Source: Benzoatithermus sp963720725 (GTDB taxonomy: Bacteria; Pseudomonadota; Alphaproteobacteria; Geminicoccales; Geminicoccaceae). Taken from it: DNA of 64,000 nt. A model generated the notes under the pieces. That model ran no database searches and was not told the DNA's origin. It saw nothing but the letters and a program-made list of their open reading frames with translations. This document shows, piece after piece, positions 17,197 to 26,545 of the stretch. The stretch lies in NCBI GenBank assembly GCA_963720725.1, contig CAVRGN010000013.1:186001-250000 (forward strand), written 5' to 3'. Both the position numbers and the translations under genes were made by a program. Positions within the stretch are counted from its first letter, which is position 1. Every line of letters begins with the position of its first letter.

Positions 17197-18516
17197 TCAG
17201 CCGTAGATCGGGAACCGGTCGCAGAGCTCGATCACGCGCGCCTTGACCTTGCGCTCGACCTCGCCCGTGTCGCCGCCCGCCGCCAGACCGTCCAGCACGT
17301 CGCTGATCAGGTGGCCGACGTCCTGGAACTCCTTGACGCCGAAGCCGCGGGTGGTCCCGGCGGGCGTGCCCAGGCGGATGCCCGAGGTGACGGTGGGCTT
17401 TTCCGGGTCGAACGGCACGCCGTTCTTGTTGCAGGTGATGCCCGCCCGTTCGAGCGCGTCGGCGGCGGCATTGCCCTTCACGCCCTTGGGGCGCAGGTCG
17501 ACCAGCATCAAGTGGTTGTCGGTGCCGCCCGAGACGATGGCGCAGCCGCGCTCGGTCATCACCGAGGCCAGCGCCTTGGCGTTGGCGACCACGTTCTGGG
17601 CGTAGAGCTTGAACTCGGGGCGCAGCGCCTCGCCGAAGGCCACGGCCTTGGCGGCGATGACGTGCATCAGCGGCCCGCCCTGCAGGCCCGGGAACACGGC
17701 CGAGTTGATCTTCTTGCCGATGTCCTCGTGATTGCTGAGCACCATGCCGCCGCGCGGACCGCGCAGGGTCTTGTGGGTGGTGGTGGTGACCACATGCGCG
17801 TGCGGCAGCGGCGAGGGGTGCAGCCCGGCCGCGACCAGGCCCGCGATGTGGGCCATGTCGACCAGGAAATAGGCGCCGACCGCGTCGGCGATGGCCCGGA
17901 AGCGCGGAAAGTCGATGATCCGCGAATAGGCCGAGGCGCCGGCGATGATCAGCTTGGGCCGGTGCTCCTTGGCCAGCCGCTCGACCTCGTCGTAGTCGAT
18001 CAGGCCGTCCTCCTGGCGCACCCCGTACTGGACCGCGTTGAACCACTTGCCCGACTGCGCCGGCTTGGCGCCGTGGGTCAGGTGGCCGCCGGCATCCAGG
18101 GACATGCCGAGGATGGTGTCGCCGGGCTGGAGCAGGGCCAGCATCACCGCCCCGTTGGCCTGGGCGCCGGAATGGGGCTGGACGTTGATGTAGCTGCAGT
18201 CGAACAGCCGCTTGGCGCGCTCGATCGCCAGCGCCTCGGCGACGTCGACATGCTCGCAGCCGCCATAGTAGCGCTTGGCGGGATAGCCTTCCGCGTACTT
18301 GTTGGTCAGCACCGAGCCCTGCGCCTCGAGCACGGCGCGGCTGACGATGTTCTCGCTGGCGATCAGCTCGATCTCGTGCTGCTCGCGGCCCAGCTCCGCC
18401 TTGACGGCCGCCGCCAGCTCGGGGTCGACCTCGGCCAGCGATGCGCTGAAGAAGCCCGGCCAGCGCTGCTCGGTGGTCTCCGCGGCCGCACCCGACCTCA
18501 TCGCCGCATTCGCCAT
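17197..18516 (-). CDS. glyA: serine hydroxymethyltransferase
   Basis: This 439-residue PLP enzyme interconverts serine and glycine with tetrahydrofolate, supplying methylene-THF. Family motifs run ELIASENIVSRAVLEAQGS, NKYAEGYPAKRYYGG, NVQPHSGAQAN and VDMAHIAGLVAAG. The PLP-binding lysine is at about 249 in TTTTHKTLRGPRGG, followed by FPGLQGGP. The ATG at 18514-18516 was preferred over one 33 bases upstream because a GGGGAG site precedes it and it gives the usual length. The folate role links loosely with the fhc/folP genes at 56-58 kb, but the genes are far apart. Confidence 0.96.
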   Translation of the reverse strand: MANAAMRSGAAAETTEQRWPGFFSASLAEVDPELAAAVKAELGREQHEIELIASENIVSRAVLEAQGSVLTNKYAEGYPAKRYYGGCEHVDVAEALAIERAKRLFDCSYINVQPHSGAQANGAVMLALLQPGDTILGMSLDAGGHLTHGAKPAQSGKWFNAVQYGVRQEDGLIDYDEVERLAKEHRPKLIIAGASAYSRIIDFPRFRAIADAVGAYFLVDMAHIAGLVAAGLHPSPLPHAHVVTTTTHKTLRGPRGGMVLSNHEDIGKKINSAVFPGLQGGPLMHVIAAKAVAFGEALRPEFKLYAQNVVANAKALASVMTERGCAIVSGGTDNHLMLVDLRPKGVKGNAAADALERAGITCNKNGVPFDPEKPTVTSGIRLGTPAGTTRGFGVKEFQDVGHLISDVLDGLAAGGDTGEVERKVKARVIELCDRFPIYG

Positions 18517-18658
18517 GCTGGGCCACTCCCCTGATTGCAAGATAGTCACGGGCGCCGGAAGCGGATTCTACCAGCCCGGCTCGCGCTTGTTCGTCTGCTG
18601 CCATGCCCCGGATCAGCCGACAATGCAATTTTCCCGGCCGTGGACGCGTCGGGCGGGC

Positions 18659-19666
18659 TCAGTGGCTGTGGATGCGCGGCGCGTGCGGTCGACCGCCGCG
18701 GAACGCCACCTTGCGCTCCCCGGTGGCGAAGGCGTCCACGGACTGCCGCCACTGCGCGCCGCGCCAGCGCAGGGTCAAGGCGGTCTCGGCCGGCTGGTAG
18801 CAGGCGGTGTAGAGGGTGCCCCAGCCATGGCGCGCCGGATCGCGCCACACCGGCTCGGTCAGGAAGCTGTCGATCACCTGGCCCAGACCGCAGGCCGGGT
18901 CGGACAGCCGCGCCTGGACCACCGCCTCGCGCAGCGCGGAATCCTGCACGCTGGCGTCGTCCGGTCGCGCGTCCTGCGCCTGGCGATTGGCCGAAACCAG
19001 CCAGGGCTCGACCCGTGCCGGCCGGTCCGGGGCCACGAACACGGTGGCGTGGTGGCCCCAGCGGTCGAGCAGCGCCACATTGTAGCCGACATGGATCGGC
19101 ACCCGCTTCAGGACCGCCACCGCTTCCGCGACCTCGCCGCAGAACTCCAGGATGTAGCGCAGCACCACCGTGATCGCGAAGCCCTGGCCCACCGGGTAGC
19201 GGCCGCCATAGGCGAGCGAGACGGCGAGCCCGTGCTGGTTGATGCCGTCGAGCACGCCCCAGACGCAGTCGCTCATCGCCACCACGCCGGTGCCGTTCCA
19301 GGCCGTGCGCAGGATCAGCCCGTCGAACAGCTCGGGCGCGTAGTCGTAATTGCGCACCAGGGCCGGCGCCCGGTGGGTCCACAGCGCCTGGGTGCAGCCG
19401 GCGACGAAGGCCGGCGGATCGTAGAGCGACAGGAACCGCGCCTCGAGGTCGCCGCCGCCGAACAGGTCGACGAGGCGCTCCCAGGTCGGCAGCAGCTCCG
19501 GCAGATGCTCGCGCAGCATGCGCCGGCACTGGACGAAGGAGGGACGGGGTGCTTCGCCCTCGCGCAGGTACCAGGCCCGGTAGGCGGGCCAGGTCCGCTC
19601 GAACTGATGCAGCAGGTTCGCCCCGGGGAGGTCCTCCTCGACCGCCCGGAACGTCACCTCGATCAT
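18659..19666 (-). CDS. C45-type Ntn hydrolase / acyltransferase
   Basis: This 335-residue protein has the hallmark of the C45 (acyl-CoA:6-aminopenicillanate acyltransferase-like) N-terminal-nucleophile family. Cys91 lies in FVAGCTQALW, with VRNYDYAPELFDG shortly after and WGVLDGINQHGLAVSLAYGG. These enzymes cut or transfer linear amide bonds, sometimes after self-cleavage before the nucleophile Cys. The start overlaps the stop of the upstream nitrilase gene as ATGA, so the two are made together. They may act in sequence on the same amide-bearing compound. The substrate is unknown. Confidence 0.8.
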   Translation of the reverse strand: MIEVTFRAVEEDLPGANLLHQFERTWPAYRAWYLREGEAPRPSFVQCRRMLREHLPELLPTWERLVDLFGGGDLEARFLSLYDPPAFVAGCTQALWTHRAPALVRNYDYAPELFDGLILRTAWNGTGVVAMSDCVWGVLDGINQHGLAVSLAYGGRYPVGQGFAITVVLRYILEFCGEVAEAVAVLKRVPIHVGYNVALLDRWGHHATVFVAPDRPARVEPWLVSANRQAQDARPDDASVQDSALREAVVQARLSDPACGLGQVIDSFLTEPVWRDPARHGWGTLYTACYQPAETALTLRWRGAQWRQSVDAFATGERKVAFRGGRPHAPRIHSH

Positions 19667-20559
19667 TCGGCGGCCAAGGGCTCGGCCGGATCGGGCTCGC
19701 GGGCGAGGCGCCCGCGCTGCGGCTTCTCGAGCGGCCCCAGGGAATCGAGGTAGGACAGGTCGGCAGCACCGCGATCGTAGAGCGGGAACCGCACCTTGCT
19801 GTCGCGGAAGCTCTTGAGCGGCTGGCCCAGGGTGCGCATGCCGCGCACGCGCTGCCGGCGCACCTGCTCGAGATCCACCTCGACCGGCACCAGCTCCTCG
19901 GTCGTGCCGCACTGGTGGATCACCCGTCCCGCCGGGTCGAGCACGCAGGACTGGCCGTTGCCGCCGGCGTCCAGGCCGTTGATGTCGAACACGTAGGACT
20001 GGAACATGGCCGCACTGGCCTTGGCCACGTTCAGGTCGACGTCGCGGTCGATGGTGTGGGTCATCACCGGGTGCAGGATCACCTCGGCACCCATGGCGGT
20101 GACCGTGCGCGCGGTCTCGGGGAACCAGATGTCGTAGCAGTTGAGGACCGCGAACTTGCCGACGTCCGGCACCTCGAACACGCAGAACTCGTCGCCGGGC
20201 GTCACGCCTTCCTCGAACGGGGCGAAGGGGAACATCTTGCTGTAGCGCGCCACCACCTTGCCGTCGGGGTCGATCACCGGCGTGGTGTTGTAGATCCGGC
20301 CGTCGCGGCTCTCGTAGAGCGAGCCCGGCACCAGCCACAGATCGAATTCGCGGGCCATGGCGCACAAGCTGTCCTCGGCCGGCCCGGGCAGCCGCTGCGC
20401 CCGCTGCAGCCCCGGCCCGAACACGCACAGCTCGCTGAACACCGCCATCTGCACCCACGGATAAAGGTGCGTCATGACCCGCAGCCGGTGGCGCATGGCC
20501 TCGAGATTGTCGCCGTGCTGAAGGTGCATCTGCACGCCGGCGATGGCGAAAGGCGTCAT
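19663..20559 (-). CDS. carbon-nitrogen hydrolase (nitrilase superfamily)
   Basis: This 298-residue enzyme has the Glu-Lys-Cys triad of the nitrilase/amidase superfamily: Glu43 (FSELCVFG), Lys108 (RYSKMFPF) and Cys141 (VLNCYDIWFPE). These enzymes hydrolyse amides, N-carbamoyl compounds or nitriles through a thioester. The sequence after the Cys (TARTVTAMGAEVILHPVMT) is closest in style to aliphatic amidase or carbamoylase branches rather than to true nitrilases. It is the first gene of a two-gene operon with the C45 hydrolase. A 203-base gap separates it from the divergent secreted protein gene. Confidence 0.88.
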   Translation of the reverse strand: MTPFAIAGVQMHLQHGDNLEAMRHRLRVMTHLYPWVQMAVFSELCVFGPGLQRAQRLPGPAEDSLCAMAREFDLWLVPGSLYESRDGRIYNTTPVIDPDGKVVARYSKMFPFAPFEEGVTPGDEFCVFEVPDVGKFAVLNCYDIWFPETARTVTAMGAEVILHPVMTHTIDRDVDLNVAKASAAMFQSYVFDINGLDAGGNGQSCVLDPAGRVIHQCGTTEELVPVEVDLEQVRRQRVRGMRTLGQPLKSFRDSKVRFPLYDRGAADLSYLDSLGPLEKPQRGRLAREPDPAEPLAAE

Positions 20560-20762
20560 CGTTCACTCCTGAAACGGCGGCGCGCAGTTAGGCACCGCCG
20601 GGAACGGAGATCAACCCCCGCACCCCGCGCGCGTTCCGGCGCAGCCGTTCCCCCGGCCGCATGGCTGTCATGCGCAGCCATCAGGCGAACGTTTCGACCG
20701 CGATTGAATCTAAACCTATAGTTGATTATGGGTGGCTGACTTCAACAATCAAGGAAGCGGGC

Positions 20763-21365
20763 ATGCTAGCGTCGCCATCGCGCCACCCCGGTCCAACCGG
20801 GCTCGTCCGGCTCGCCCGAGCCGTCGGCATCGGCTGGCTTCTCCTTGCCGCGGCCGGTGCTGCCGTCACGGTCCGGGCCGACCCGTTCCTCGACGATTTC
20901 GAGGGCGAGAGGGAATACACCCGCTATCCGGTCAAGAGCCTGCGCAACTGGACGATCATCGACAGCGTCGACCTGACGATCGAGCGGAGCAGCCCGCCAC
21001 TCTGCCGCCACACCGGCACCTGCATCGATCTGGTCGGCACCAGCGGCGCCACCACCGGCGGACTGCTGTCGAAGACGAGCCTTCCGGCCGGGACCTACCT
21101 GATCGGATTCCAGCTGTACGGCAGCGGCCGCACCGCGACCGGCGATGCGGCTGCGGCGGACGGTGTCGCCACCCGGATCCAGGTCAGCTTCGGCGCCCGC
21201 TCGATCTACGCCAACAACGCCATCCCCTCGGACTTCTCGGACTTCGTCCTGCTGCGGGTGTACGGGTCCGGCAAGCTCAGGTTCGAGGCCGGGAGCGACG
21301 CCGCGGATGTCGGCCCGCTCCTGGACAACGTCCTCGCCCTGCGGCTGGGCCCGGTGGGACCGTGA
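20763..21365 (+). CDS. secreted beta-sandwich protein
   Basis: This 200-residue exported protein starts at ATG 20763 with an AAGGAAG site nearby; an earlier in-frame ATG at 20661 lacks one. The signal peptide (GIGWLLLAAAGAAVTVRA) is followed by a single domain: DPFLDDFEGE, LRNWTIIDSVDLTIE, GTCIDLVGTSGATTGGLLSK, LPAGTYLIGFQLYGSG and VGPLLDNVLALRL. This motif series matches bacterial galactose-binding-like/DUF642-like beta-sandwich domains, often found in surface or matrix proteins. No C-terminal sorting signal is visible. It is transcribed toward the propeller gene but with a 326-base gap, so probably separately. Confidence 0.68.
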   Translation: MLASPSRHPGPTGLVRLARAVGIGWLLLAAAGAAVTVRADPFLDDFEGEREYTRYPVKSLRNWTIIDSVDLTIERSSPPLCRHTGTCIDLVGTSGATTGGLLSKTSLPAGTYLIGFQLYGSGRTATGDAAAADGVATRIQVSFGARSIYANNAIPSDFSDFVLLRVYGSGKLRFEAGSDAADVGPLLDNVLALRLGPVGP

Positions 21366-21691
21366 CGGACCCGGACCGACCTCGGATAGCCGCAAGGAAC
21401 GCGCCGCTCCAGGAATAGCTCCAGCCGCTTGGCGTCGGCGCCAGCACCGGGGCGGCCTTGCCGAATCGACGCTGTTGAACCGGCCTGCGCACCGTCCGCC
21501 CCCCGGCGGAATGTTGCAGGTCGGTGCGGCCCCGAGCGCAGGGCCGGGTGGGCGCCGAGGCGACGTGTCGGCAAGAAAGCCTTCCTGAATCCGCAACCGC
21601 CTGGGCCCGTGAGAAATGCCACATCCGGTCCAAGGGACTCCTGCCATCGATGGTCAATTCTTCGACGATGCAGTGGCCAGGGGACGAGACG
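21366..21691. other. intergenic stretch, no gene seen
   Basis: These 326 bases between two exported-protein genes hold no open frame with family resemblance, and no clear promoter or terminator. A short ATG-led extension of the propeller frame (from 21524 or 21650) lacks a ribosome-binding site and a signal-peptide-like start, so it was not used. Confidence 0.5.
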
Positions 21692-23044
21692 ATGAGTGGC
21701 AGATCCGGTTTCGGAGCACAGCGCTGGCGGAAATCGAGCGGACGGAGAACAGCCGTCTGGGGCAGCGGGCTGGGGACGGTCCTGGCTCTTGCGGCCGGGA
21801 TCGCCGCGCCGCCCCCGGCGGCAGCCGCGACCCAGCGGGTGAGCGTGAGCTCGGCCGGGGTCCAGGGCAATGGCGGGAGCCTGAGAGAGAAGCTCTCGGC
21901 GAACGGGCGCTTCGTTGTCTTCCAATCGGCCGCAACCAACCTGGTGCCAGGGGACACGAACGGTAAGACGGACATTTTCGTCCGCGACCGCAAGACCGGG
22001 AAAACCCAGCGGGTGAGTGTCGGCCCCGGCGGCAGTCAGGCCAACAATTCCAGCGAAGCGGAAGGCATCTCGGCCGACGGCCGCTATGTCCTGTTCGAAA
22101 GCAATGCGACGAACCTGGTGCCAGGGGACACGAACCTGAAGGGGGACGTGTTCGTCCGCGACCGCAAGACCGGTACGACCGAGCGCGTGAGCCTGCGGCA
22201 GGGCGGCGGCCAGATCGGCGGCCTGAGTTTCGCCGCCGGGATGTCTGCCGACGGACGGTTCGTCGGTTTCGCCACCAAGGTCGCCAACGTGGTGCCGGGC
22301 GACACCAATGGCCAAAACGACATGTTCGTCCGCGACCGCCAGACCGGCACGGTCGAGCGCGTGAGCCTCGGCCAGGGTGGCGCCCAGGCCAACAGCCTGA
22401 GCATTGGCGTCGGGCTCTCACCGGACGGGCGGTTCGCCCTGTTCAATTCCTTCGCCACCAACCTGGTGCCCGGACCTGCCAGCGGCTTCGAGGACGTGTT
22501 CGTCCGCGACCGCCAAACCGGCACCACCCGGCGCGTGTGCGTCAGCACCAGCGGCAAGCTGGCCAACGATCGATGCTTTGGCAAGTCAGTGTCCGCCGAC
22601 GGGCGCCTCGCGGCCTTCATCACCCCTGCGTCCAACCTGGTGCCAGGCGACACCACCGATACGTTCGACCCGTTCGTCCGCGATCTCCAGACGCAGACGA
22701 CGGAAATCGTCAATGTCGGTACCGGCGGAGTCCGAGGCAACGACGAGAGCGATGGCTTGGCGCTGTCGGCGGACGGCCGGTTCGTCGTCTTCGACTCCGC
22801 AGCCACCAACCTGGTGCCGGGCGACACCAACGGCAGGAGCGACGTGTTCGTGCGCGACCGCCAGACCGGAACCACAAGGCGCGTCAGCCTCGGCCCCGCG
22901 GGTGCGCAGGCCAGCCTGGGGGCCAATTTCGGGGCGATCTCGGCCGATGGCCGGTTCGTCGGGTTCTACTCACAATCTCCCGACCTGGTGGCGGATGACA
23001 CCAACGGCACGGGCGACGTGTTCGTGCGCAACTTGGTGCCGTAG
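21692..23044 (+). CDS. secreted seven-bladed PD40/WD40-like beta-propeller
   Basis: This 450-residue protein starts at ATG 21692 with GGGGA eight bases upstream. A long basic signal peptide ends near AAAA. The mature chain is seven copies of a 58-residue unit: SADGRFVVF, then AATNLVPGDTNG, then DVFVRDRQTGTTRRVSL. This is the TolB/PD40 propeller pattern, with strands from both ends closing the ring (the first RVSV strand completes the seventh, truncated blade). Such propellers bind proteins or glycans. No catalytic domain is attached. All seven units keep exactly the same length, which points to recent internal amplification or strong structural constraint. Confidence 0.85.
   Translation: MSGRSGFGAQRWRKSSGRRTAVWGSGLGTVLALAAGIAAPPPAAAATQRVSVSSAGVQGNGGSLREKLSANGRFVVFQSAATNLVPGDTNGKTDIFVRDRKTGKTQRVSVGPGGSQANNSSEAEGISADGRYVLFESNATNLVPGDTNLKGDVFVRDRKTGTTERVSLRQGGGQIGGLSFAAGMSADGRFVGFATKVANVVPGDTNGQNDMFVRDRQTGTVERVSLGQGGAQANSLSIGVGLSPDGRFALFNSFATNLVPGPASGFEDVFVRDRQTGTTRRVCVSTSGKLANDRCFGKSVSADGRLAAFITPASNLVPGDTTDTFDPFVRDLQTQTTEIVNVGTGGVRGNDESDGLALSADGRFVVFDSAATNLVPGDTNGRSDVFVRDRQTGTTRRVSLGPAGAQASLGANFGAISADGRFVGFYSQSPDLVADDTNGTGDVFVRNLVP
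21830..23041 (+). repeat. seven in-frame 174-nt blade repeats
   Basis: The CTGGTGCC-type segment encoding LVPGDTN recurs at 21941, 22115, 22289, 22463, 22637, 22811 and 22985, exactly 174 bases apart each time. The copies differ by point substitutions only, with no insertions or deletions in more than 1 kb. Confidence 0.9.
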
Positions 23045-23262
23045 CGCAGCCAGCTGTCGTCGCTGTGGATGTCGTCCATCCGGTCGATGCCGAACGGGAA
23101 GGTCGTCGCTGCCAAGCACGCGACCCCAGCTCGGAGCGATCGGATGGACGTCCTCCTTCCTTCGGCCCCCCGCAAGGCGCGGACCCGTCCGCGATCGACC
23201 AGGCGAGCGCGCGCACCCGCAGGTCGACCGAACGCGGACCCCCGAGTCTCCACGTCAGCACG

Positions 23263-24711
23263 CTAGAACATCTTCATCCACTTGGCCTCGGCCGGCAGCA
23301 CCGGGGCGGCGGGGGCAGGCGGGACGCCCTTGAACTGCGCCTTCATGCCGGCGTTCCAGAGCTTGGCGCGGTCGGTGAGCTTGCGGTCGTCGGTCTGCAG
23401 CCGGCCGCGGGTGATCAGGATGCCGAGGTCCGCACCGTGGTAGCGGTACTGGCCCACGCCGTAGACCCGGAGGTAGAACGCCTCCTGCTCGTCGCCGACG
23501 CTCGAGATCTGCGCCGCCCGGCGGACCAAGGCGATGTTGCCGTCGCCGTTCATGCGCCAGATGCCCGAGGTGGGCGCTTCGGTGATCAGCTCGACCTTGT
23601 CCTCGGTCTGCTTGAGGATCAGCTGGCTCCAGGTGTCGTAGTCGGACCAGCGCGCCTGGACCTCGGCCAGGTCGAGCTCCCAGTCGACGTCCATGAATTC
23701 CAGCAGGTGGAACAGGAACAAGGGGCAGCCGCCATAGGTCATGGTGATCAGGTTGGTCGGCGGCGAGGCGCCGCTGATGCGCGGGTTGATCTCGCCCAGC
23801 CAGATGTCGTCGGTGTCGGTGTCGATCAGGAAGTCGCAGCAGAACACACCCTTGTAGCCCTCCTGCCACAGCCGGTCGCCCAGCTTCTGCACCATGACCC
23901 GGACGCGCTCCTTGACGTCGGTCGGCAGCACGTAGGGCGAGGCGTCGTTGCCGCACCAGCCGCCCTTGTAGGGGGTGACCTCGGCAAAGCCGGTGATGTC
24001 GGTCATGATCGGCCCGACCAGCGTGCCGTGGCGCGTGGCGCAGCCCTCGACCGTGCCCGGCATGTGGTTGACGTAGCGCATGACCTTGAGGTCCTCGTCG
24101 GCCATGCGGTCGGCGTACTTGTCCCAGTCGGCCTCGGTCCTGACGAAGAAGGTGGTCCGCCCGGAATCGCCGTAGGGCGTCTGCACCACGAGATGGTCGC
24201 CCAGATTGTTGGCCTCGGCGAAGGCCCGCAGCTCGGCGAAGCTGGCGGCGCGCCCCAGCGCGTTGGGGACGCTGGGCACGCCGGCGTCGTTGCCGAGCTT
24301 GGTGGTGACGATCTTGGAGTCGATGTGCGTGCGCAGCTTGGCCGGCGGCAGCGCCATCTCCAGGCCGAGCTCCTTGACCAGCTCCTCGCTGGTCTCGTCG
24401 AACATGATCAGCAGCACCTTGCCCTTGCCGCCGCGCGCGCGGACCAGGTCGGCCGTGTCCTTGTGGCCGAGCAGGTAGTTGCCGACGTCCTCCATCGACT
24501 TGAACTCGCGGGCACCGGTCTCGGGCGGGGTGAAGCAGCGCGGATGGTAGCCGTCGAAGCTGTCGAAATAGGTGATGTACTCGAAATTGCCGACCCACTG
24601 GTCGATGCCCAGCAGGTTGTAGGGGGCGGGGGTGACGAAATAGATCGGTGTCTGGTTGGTGCGGAAGAAGGTGTAGATGTCGGTGAGGCTGGTGAGCTTC
24701 TGCCGTGACAT
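23263..24711 (-). CDS. ATP-grasp (biotin carboxylase-like) enzyme
   Basis: This 482-residue protein has an ATP-grasp core. It has an N-terminal nucleotide-fold region (TPIYFVTPAPYNLLGIDQW), a central Lys-bearing part (LVVQTPYGDSGRTTFF) and the metal-binding end DDIWLGEINPRISGAS. ATP-grasp enzymes activate a carboxylate as acyl-phosphate and join it to an amine, thiol or carboxyl acceptor. No biotin-attachment domain or carboxyltransferase is adjacent, so a free-standing ligase is more likely than a true carboxylase. It is divergent from the SDR/dehydrogenase/BKACE genes (103-base gap) and may belong to that pathway. Confidence 0.78.
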   Translation of the reverse strand: MSRQKLTSLTDIYTFFRTNQTPIYFVTPAPYNLLGIDQWVGNFEYITYFDSFDGYHPRCFTPPETGAREFKSMEDVGNYLLGHKDTADLVRARGGKGKVLLIMFDETSEELVKELGLEMALPPAKLRTHIDSKIVTTKLGNDAGVPSVPNALGRAASFAELRAFAEANNLGDHLVVQTPYGDSGRTTFFVRTEADWDKYADRMADEDLKVMRYVNHMPGTVEGCATRHGTLVGPIMTDITGFAEVTPYKGGWCGNDASPYVLPTDVKERVRVMVQKLGDRLWQEGYKGVFCCDFLIDTDTDDIWLGEINPRISGASPPTNLITMTYGGCPLFLFHLLEFMDVDWELDLAEVQARWSDYDTWSQLILKQTEDKVELITEAPTSGIWRMNGDGNIALVRRAAQISSVGDEQEAFYLRVYGVGQYRYHGADLGILITRGRLQTDDRKLTDRAKLWNAGMKAQFKGVPPAPAAPVLPAEAKWMKMF

Positions 24712-24814
24712 ATTGGTCCCCCCGGTGGCGCCCGGCCGTCCCTGATGGATCGTCCGCCGCAGCGACGATATGACCGGCGGGTGGCCACCGCAAGCAGCGG
24801 GCGTGGAGGAAATC

Positions 24815-25589
24815 ATGGCGGAGCGGCAAGCTGGCGGGCAGCGGGTGCTGGTGACCGCGGGTGCGGCGGGGATCGGCCGCGCCATCGTCGAGGCGCTGCT
24901 GGCGGCCGGGGCCCGGGTGCATCTCTGCGATGTCGACGAGACCGCCCGCGCCGAGATGGCGGCGCTGCCGGGCGTCTCCACCAGCCGCGCCGACGTCGCC
25001 GACGAGGCCGACGTCGACCGGTTGTTCGCCGATGTGCGCGACGGCGTTGGGCGGGCTCGACGTGCTGGTCAACAATGCCGGCATCGCCGGGCCGACCGCG
25101 GCCATCGAGGACATCGACCCGGCCGACTGGCGCCGCTGCCTGGAGGTCGACCTCACCGGCCAGTTCCTGTGCGCGCGCCGCGCGGTGCCGATGCTCAAGA
25201 CGGCGGGCGGCGGGGCCATCGTCAACCTGTCCTCGGCCGCCGGTCGCCTCGGCTACGCCTTCCGCACCCCCTACGCCGCCGCCAAGTGGGGCGTGATCGG
25301 CCTGACCCAGAGCCTCGCCAAGGAGCTGGGCCCGCACGGCATCTCGGTCAACGCGATCCTGCCGGGCGTGGTGCAGGGGCCGCGGATCGACAAGGTGATC
25401 GCGGCGCGCGCGCAGCAGCTTGGCGTCTCCCACGCCGAGATGGAGCGTCAGTATCTGGAAAAGGTTTCCCTGCGCCGCATGGTGACGCCGCAGGAGGTGG
25501 CGGCGATGGTGGTGTTCCTGGTCTCGCCGGCGGGGCGCGCGGTTTCCGGGCAGTCGCTTGGGGTGTGCGGCAATGTCGAGACCCTCTGA
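24815..25589 (+). pseudogene. SDR oxidoreductase, frameshifted
   Basis: From ATG 24815 (GGAGGA just upstream) the N-terminal Rossmann part is intact: VLVTAGAAGIGRAIVEALLA and LCDVDETARAE. At about 25046-25054, within GTTGGGCGGG, an extra G shifts the frame. The continuation in the next frame is complete: LDVLVNNAGIAGPT, the catalytic region VNLSSAAGRLGYAFRTPYAAAKWG (Ser, Tyr, Lys) and a C-terminus ending GNVETL. Removing one G gives a normal protein of about 257 residues. It leads a four-gene set with the lambda-crystallin-type dehydrogenase one base after its stop. Confidence 0.88.
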
Positions 25590-25590
25590 G

Positions 25591-26541
25591 ATGACCGGCA
25601 CCGCCGCCATCGTCGGCACCGGCCTGATCGGCCGTGCCTGGGCCATCGCCTTCGCGCGCGGCGGCTGGCAGGTGCGCCTGTGGGATCCGGCCGCGGCGGC
25701 ACCCGCAGCGGCCCTGACGGCGATCGAGGGCCTGCTCGCCGATCTGGCGGCCCAGGACATGCTGGGCGGCGCCGACGCCGCCACCGTGCGGGCGCGGCTG
25801 ACGGCGGCGGCCGAGCTGGCGCCGGCCCTGGCGGGTGCGGCCTGGGTGCAGGAGAACGCGCCCGAGGAGCTGGCGGTCAAGCAGGCGCTGTGGTGCCAGC
25901 TCGACGCCCTGGCCCAGCCGGATGCGGTGCTCGCCAGCTCGACCTCGGCCATCGTGCCGTCGCGGTTCACCGAGCCGCTCGCCGGGCGCGCACGCTGCCT
26001 GGTCTGCCATCCGATCAACCCACCCTACCTGATCCCGGCGGTCGAGCTGGTGCCCGCACCCTGGACGTCGGCGGCGACCGTGGCGCGCGCCGAGACGGTG
26101 ATGCGCGGGCTCGGCCAGGCGCCGATCGTCATGCGGCGCGAGCTGGACGGCTTCGTCATGAACCGGATGCAGGGTGCGCTGCTCGAGGAGGCGTTCCGGC
26201 TGGTCGCCGACGGCTACTGCACCAGCGAGGACATCGACACCGGCCTCAAGGACGGGCTGGCCCTGCGCTGGTCGTTCATGGGCCCGTTCGAGACCATCGA
26301 CCTCAACGCGCCGGGCGGCGTGCGCGACTATGCGGAGCGCTACCAGCAGATCTACGAGCGCCTGTTCCCCTCGATGCAGCGCCGCGTCGACTGGGCCGGC
26401 CCGGTGCTCGACCAGGTGGAGCAGGAACGCCGGGCGCGGCTGCCGTTTGATCGTCTGGCCGACCGTCATCGCTGGCGCGACCGCCGGCTGATGGCGCTCT
26501 TGCGCCACAAGCGCAACGCGGCCCGCGAGATCGGGAGCTAG
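25591..26541 (+). CDS. lambda-crystallin-type 3-hydroxyacid/3-hydroxyacyl-CoA dehydrogenase
   Basis: This 316-residue NAD-dependent dehydrogenase has the Rossmann motif VGTGLIGRAWAIAFARGG, WVQENAPEELAVKQ, ASSTSAIVPSRF, the catalytic-His region CHPINPPYLIPAVELVP and LDGFVMNRMQGALLEEAFRL. These follow the lambda-crystallin/L-gulonate 3-dehydrogenase branch more closely than L-carnitine dehydrogenase or fatty-acid HAD. It should oxidise a beta-hydroxy acid to a beta-keto acid. The BKACE gene two positions downstream can cleave exactly such a product with acetyl-CoA. The ATG at 25591 follows the SDR stop by one base. Confidence 0.88.
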   Translation: MTGTAAIVGTGLIGRAWAIAFARGGWQVRLWDPAAAAPAAALTAIEGLLADLAAQDMLGGADAATVRARLTAAAELAPALAGAAWVQENAPEELAVKQALWCQLDALAQPDAVLASSTSAIVPSRFTEPLAGRARCLVCHPINPPYLIPAVELVPAPWTSAATVARAETVMRGLGQAPIVMRRELDGFVMNRMQGALLEEAFRLVADGYCTSEDIDTGLKDGLALRWSFMGPFETIDLNAPGGVRDYAERYQQIYERLFPSMQRRVDWAGPVLDQVEQERRARLPFDRLADRHRWRDRRLMALLRHKRNAAREIGS

Positions 26542-26545
26542 CACC

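Noticed and set aside
22966..23253. Minus-strand frame between the propeller and ATP-grasp genes
   Set aside because: A peptide with FPFGIDRMDDIHSDDSW is encoded, but no family was recognised, the frame runs antisense into the propeller and no ribosome-binding site was seen. It could be a gene remnant.
25591..26541. L-carnitine dehydrogenase for the 3-hydroxyacid dehydrogenase gene
   Set aside because: The motif set (HPINPPYLIPAVELVP, DGFVMNRMQ, GPFETIDLN) fits the lambda-crystallin/gulonate branch better, and no carnitine-specific partner is adjacent.
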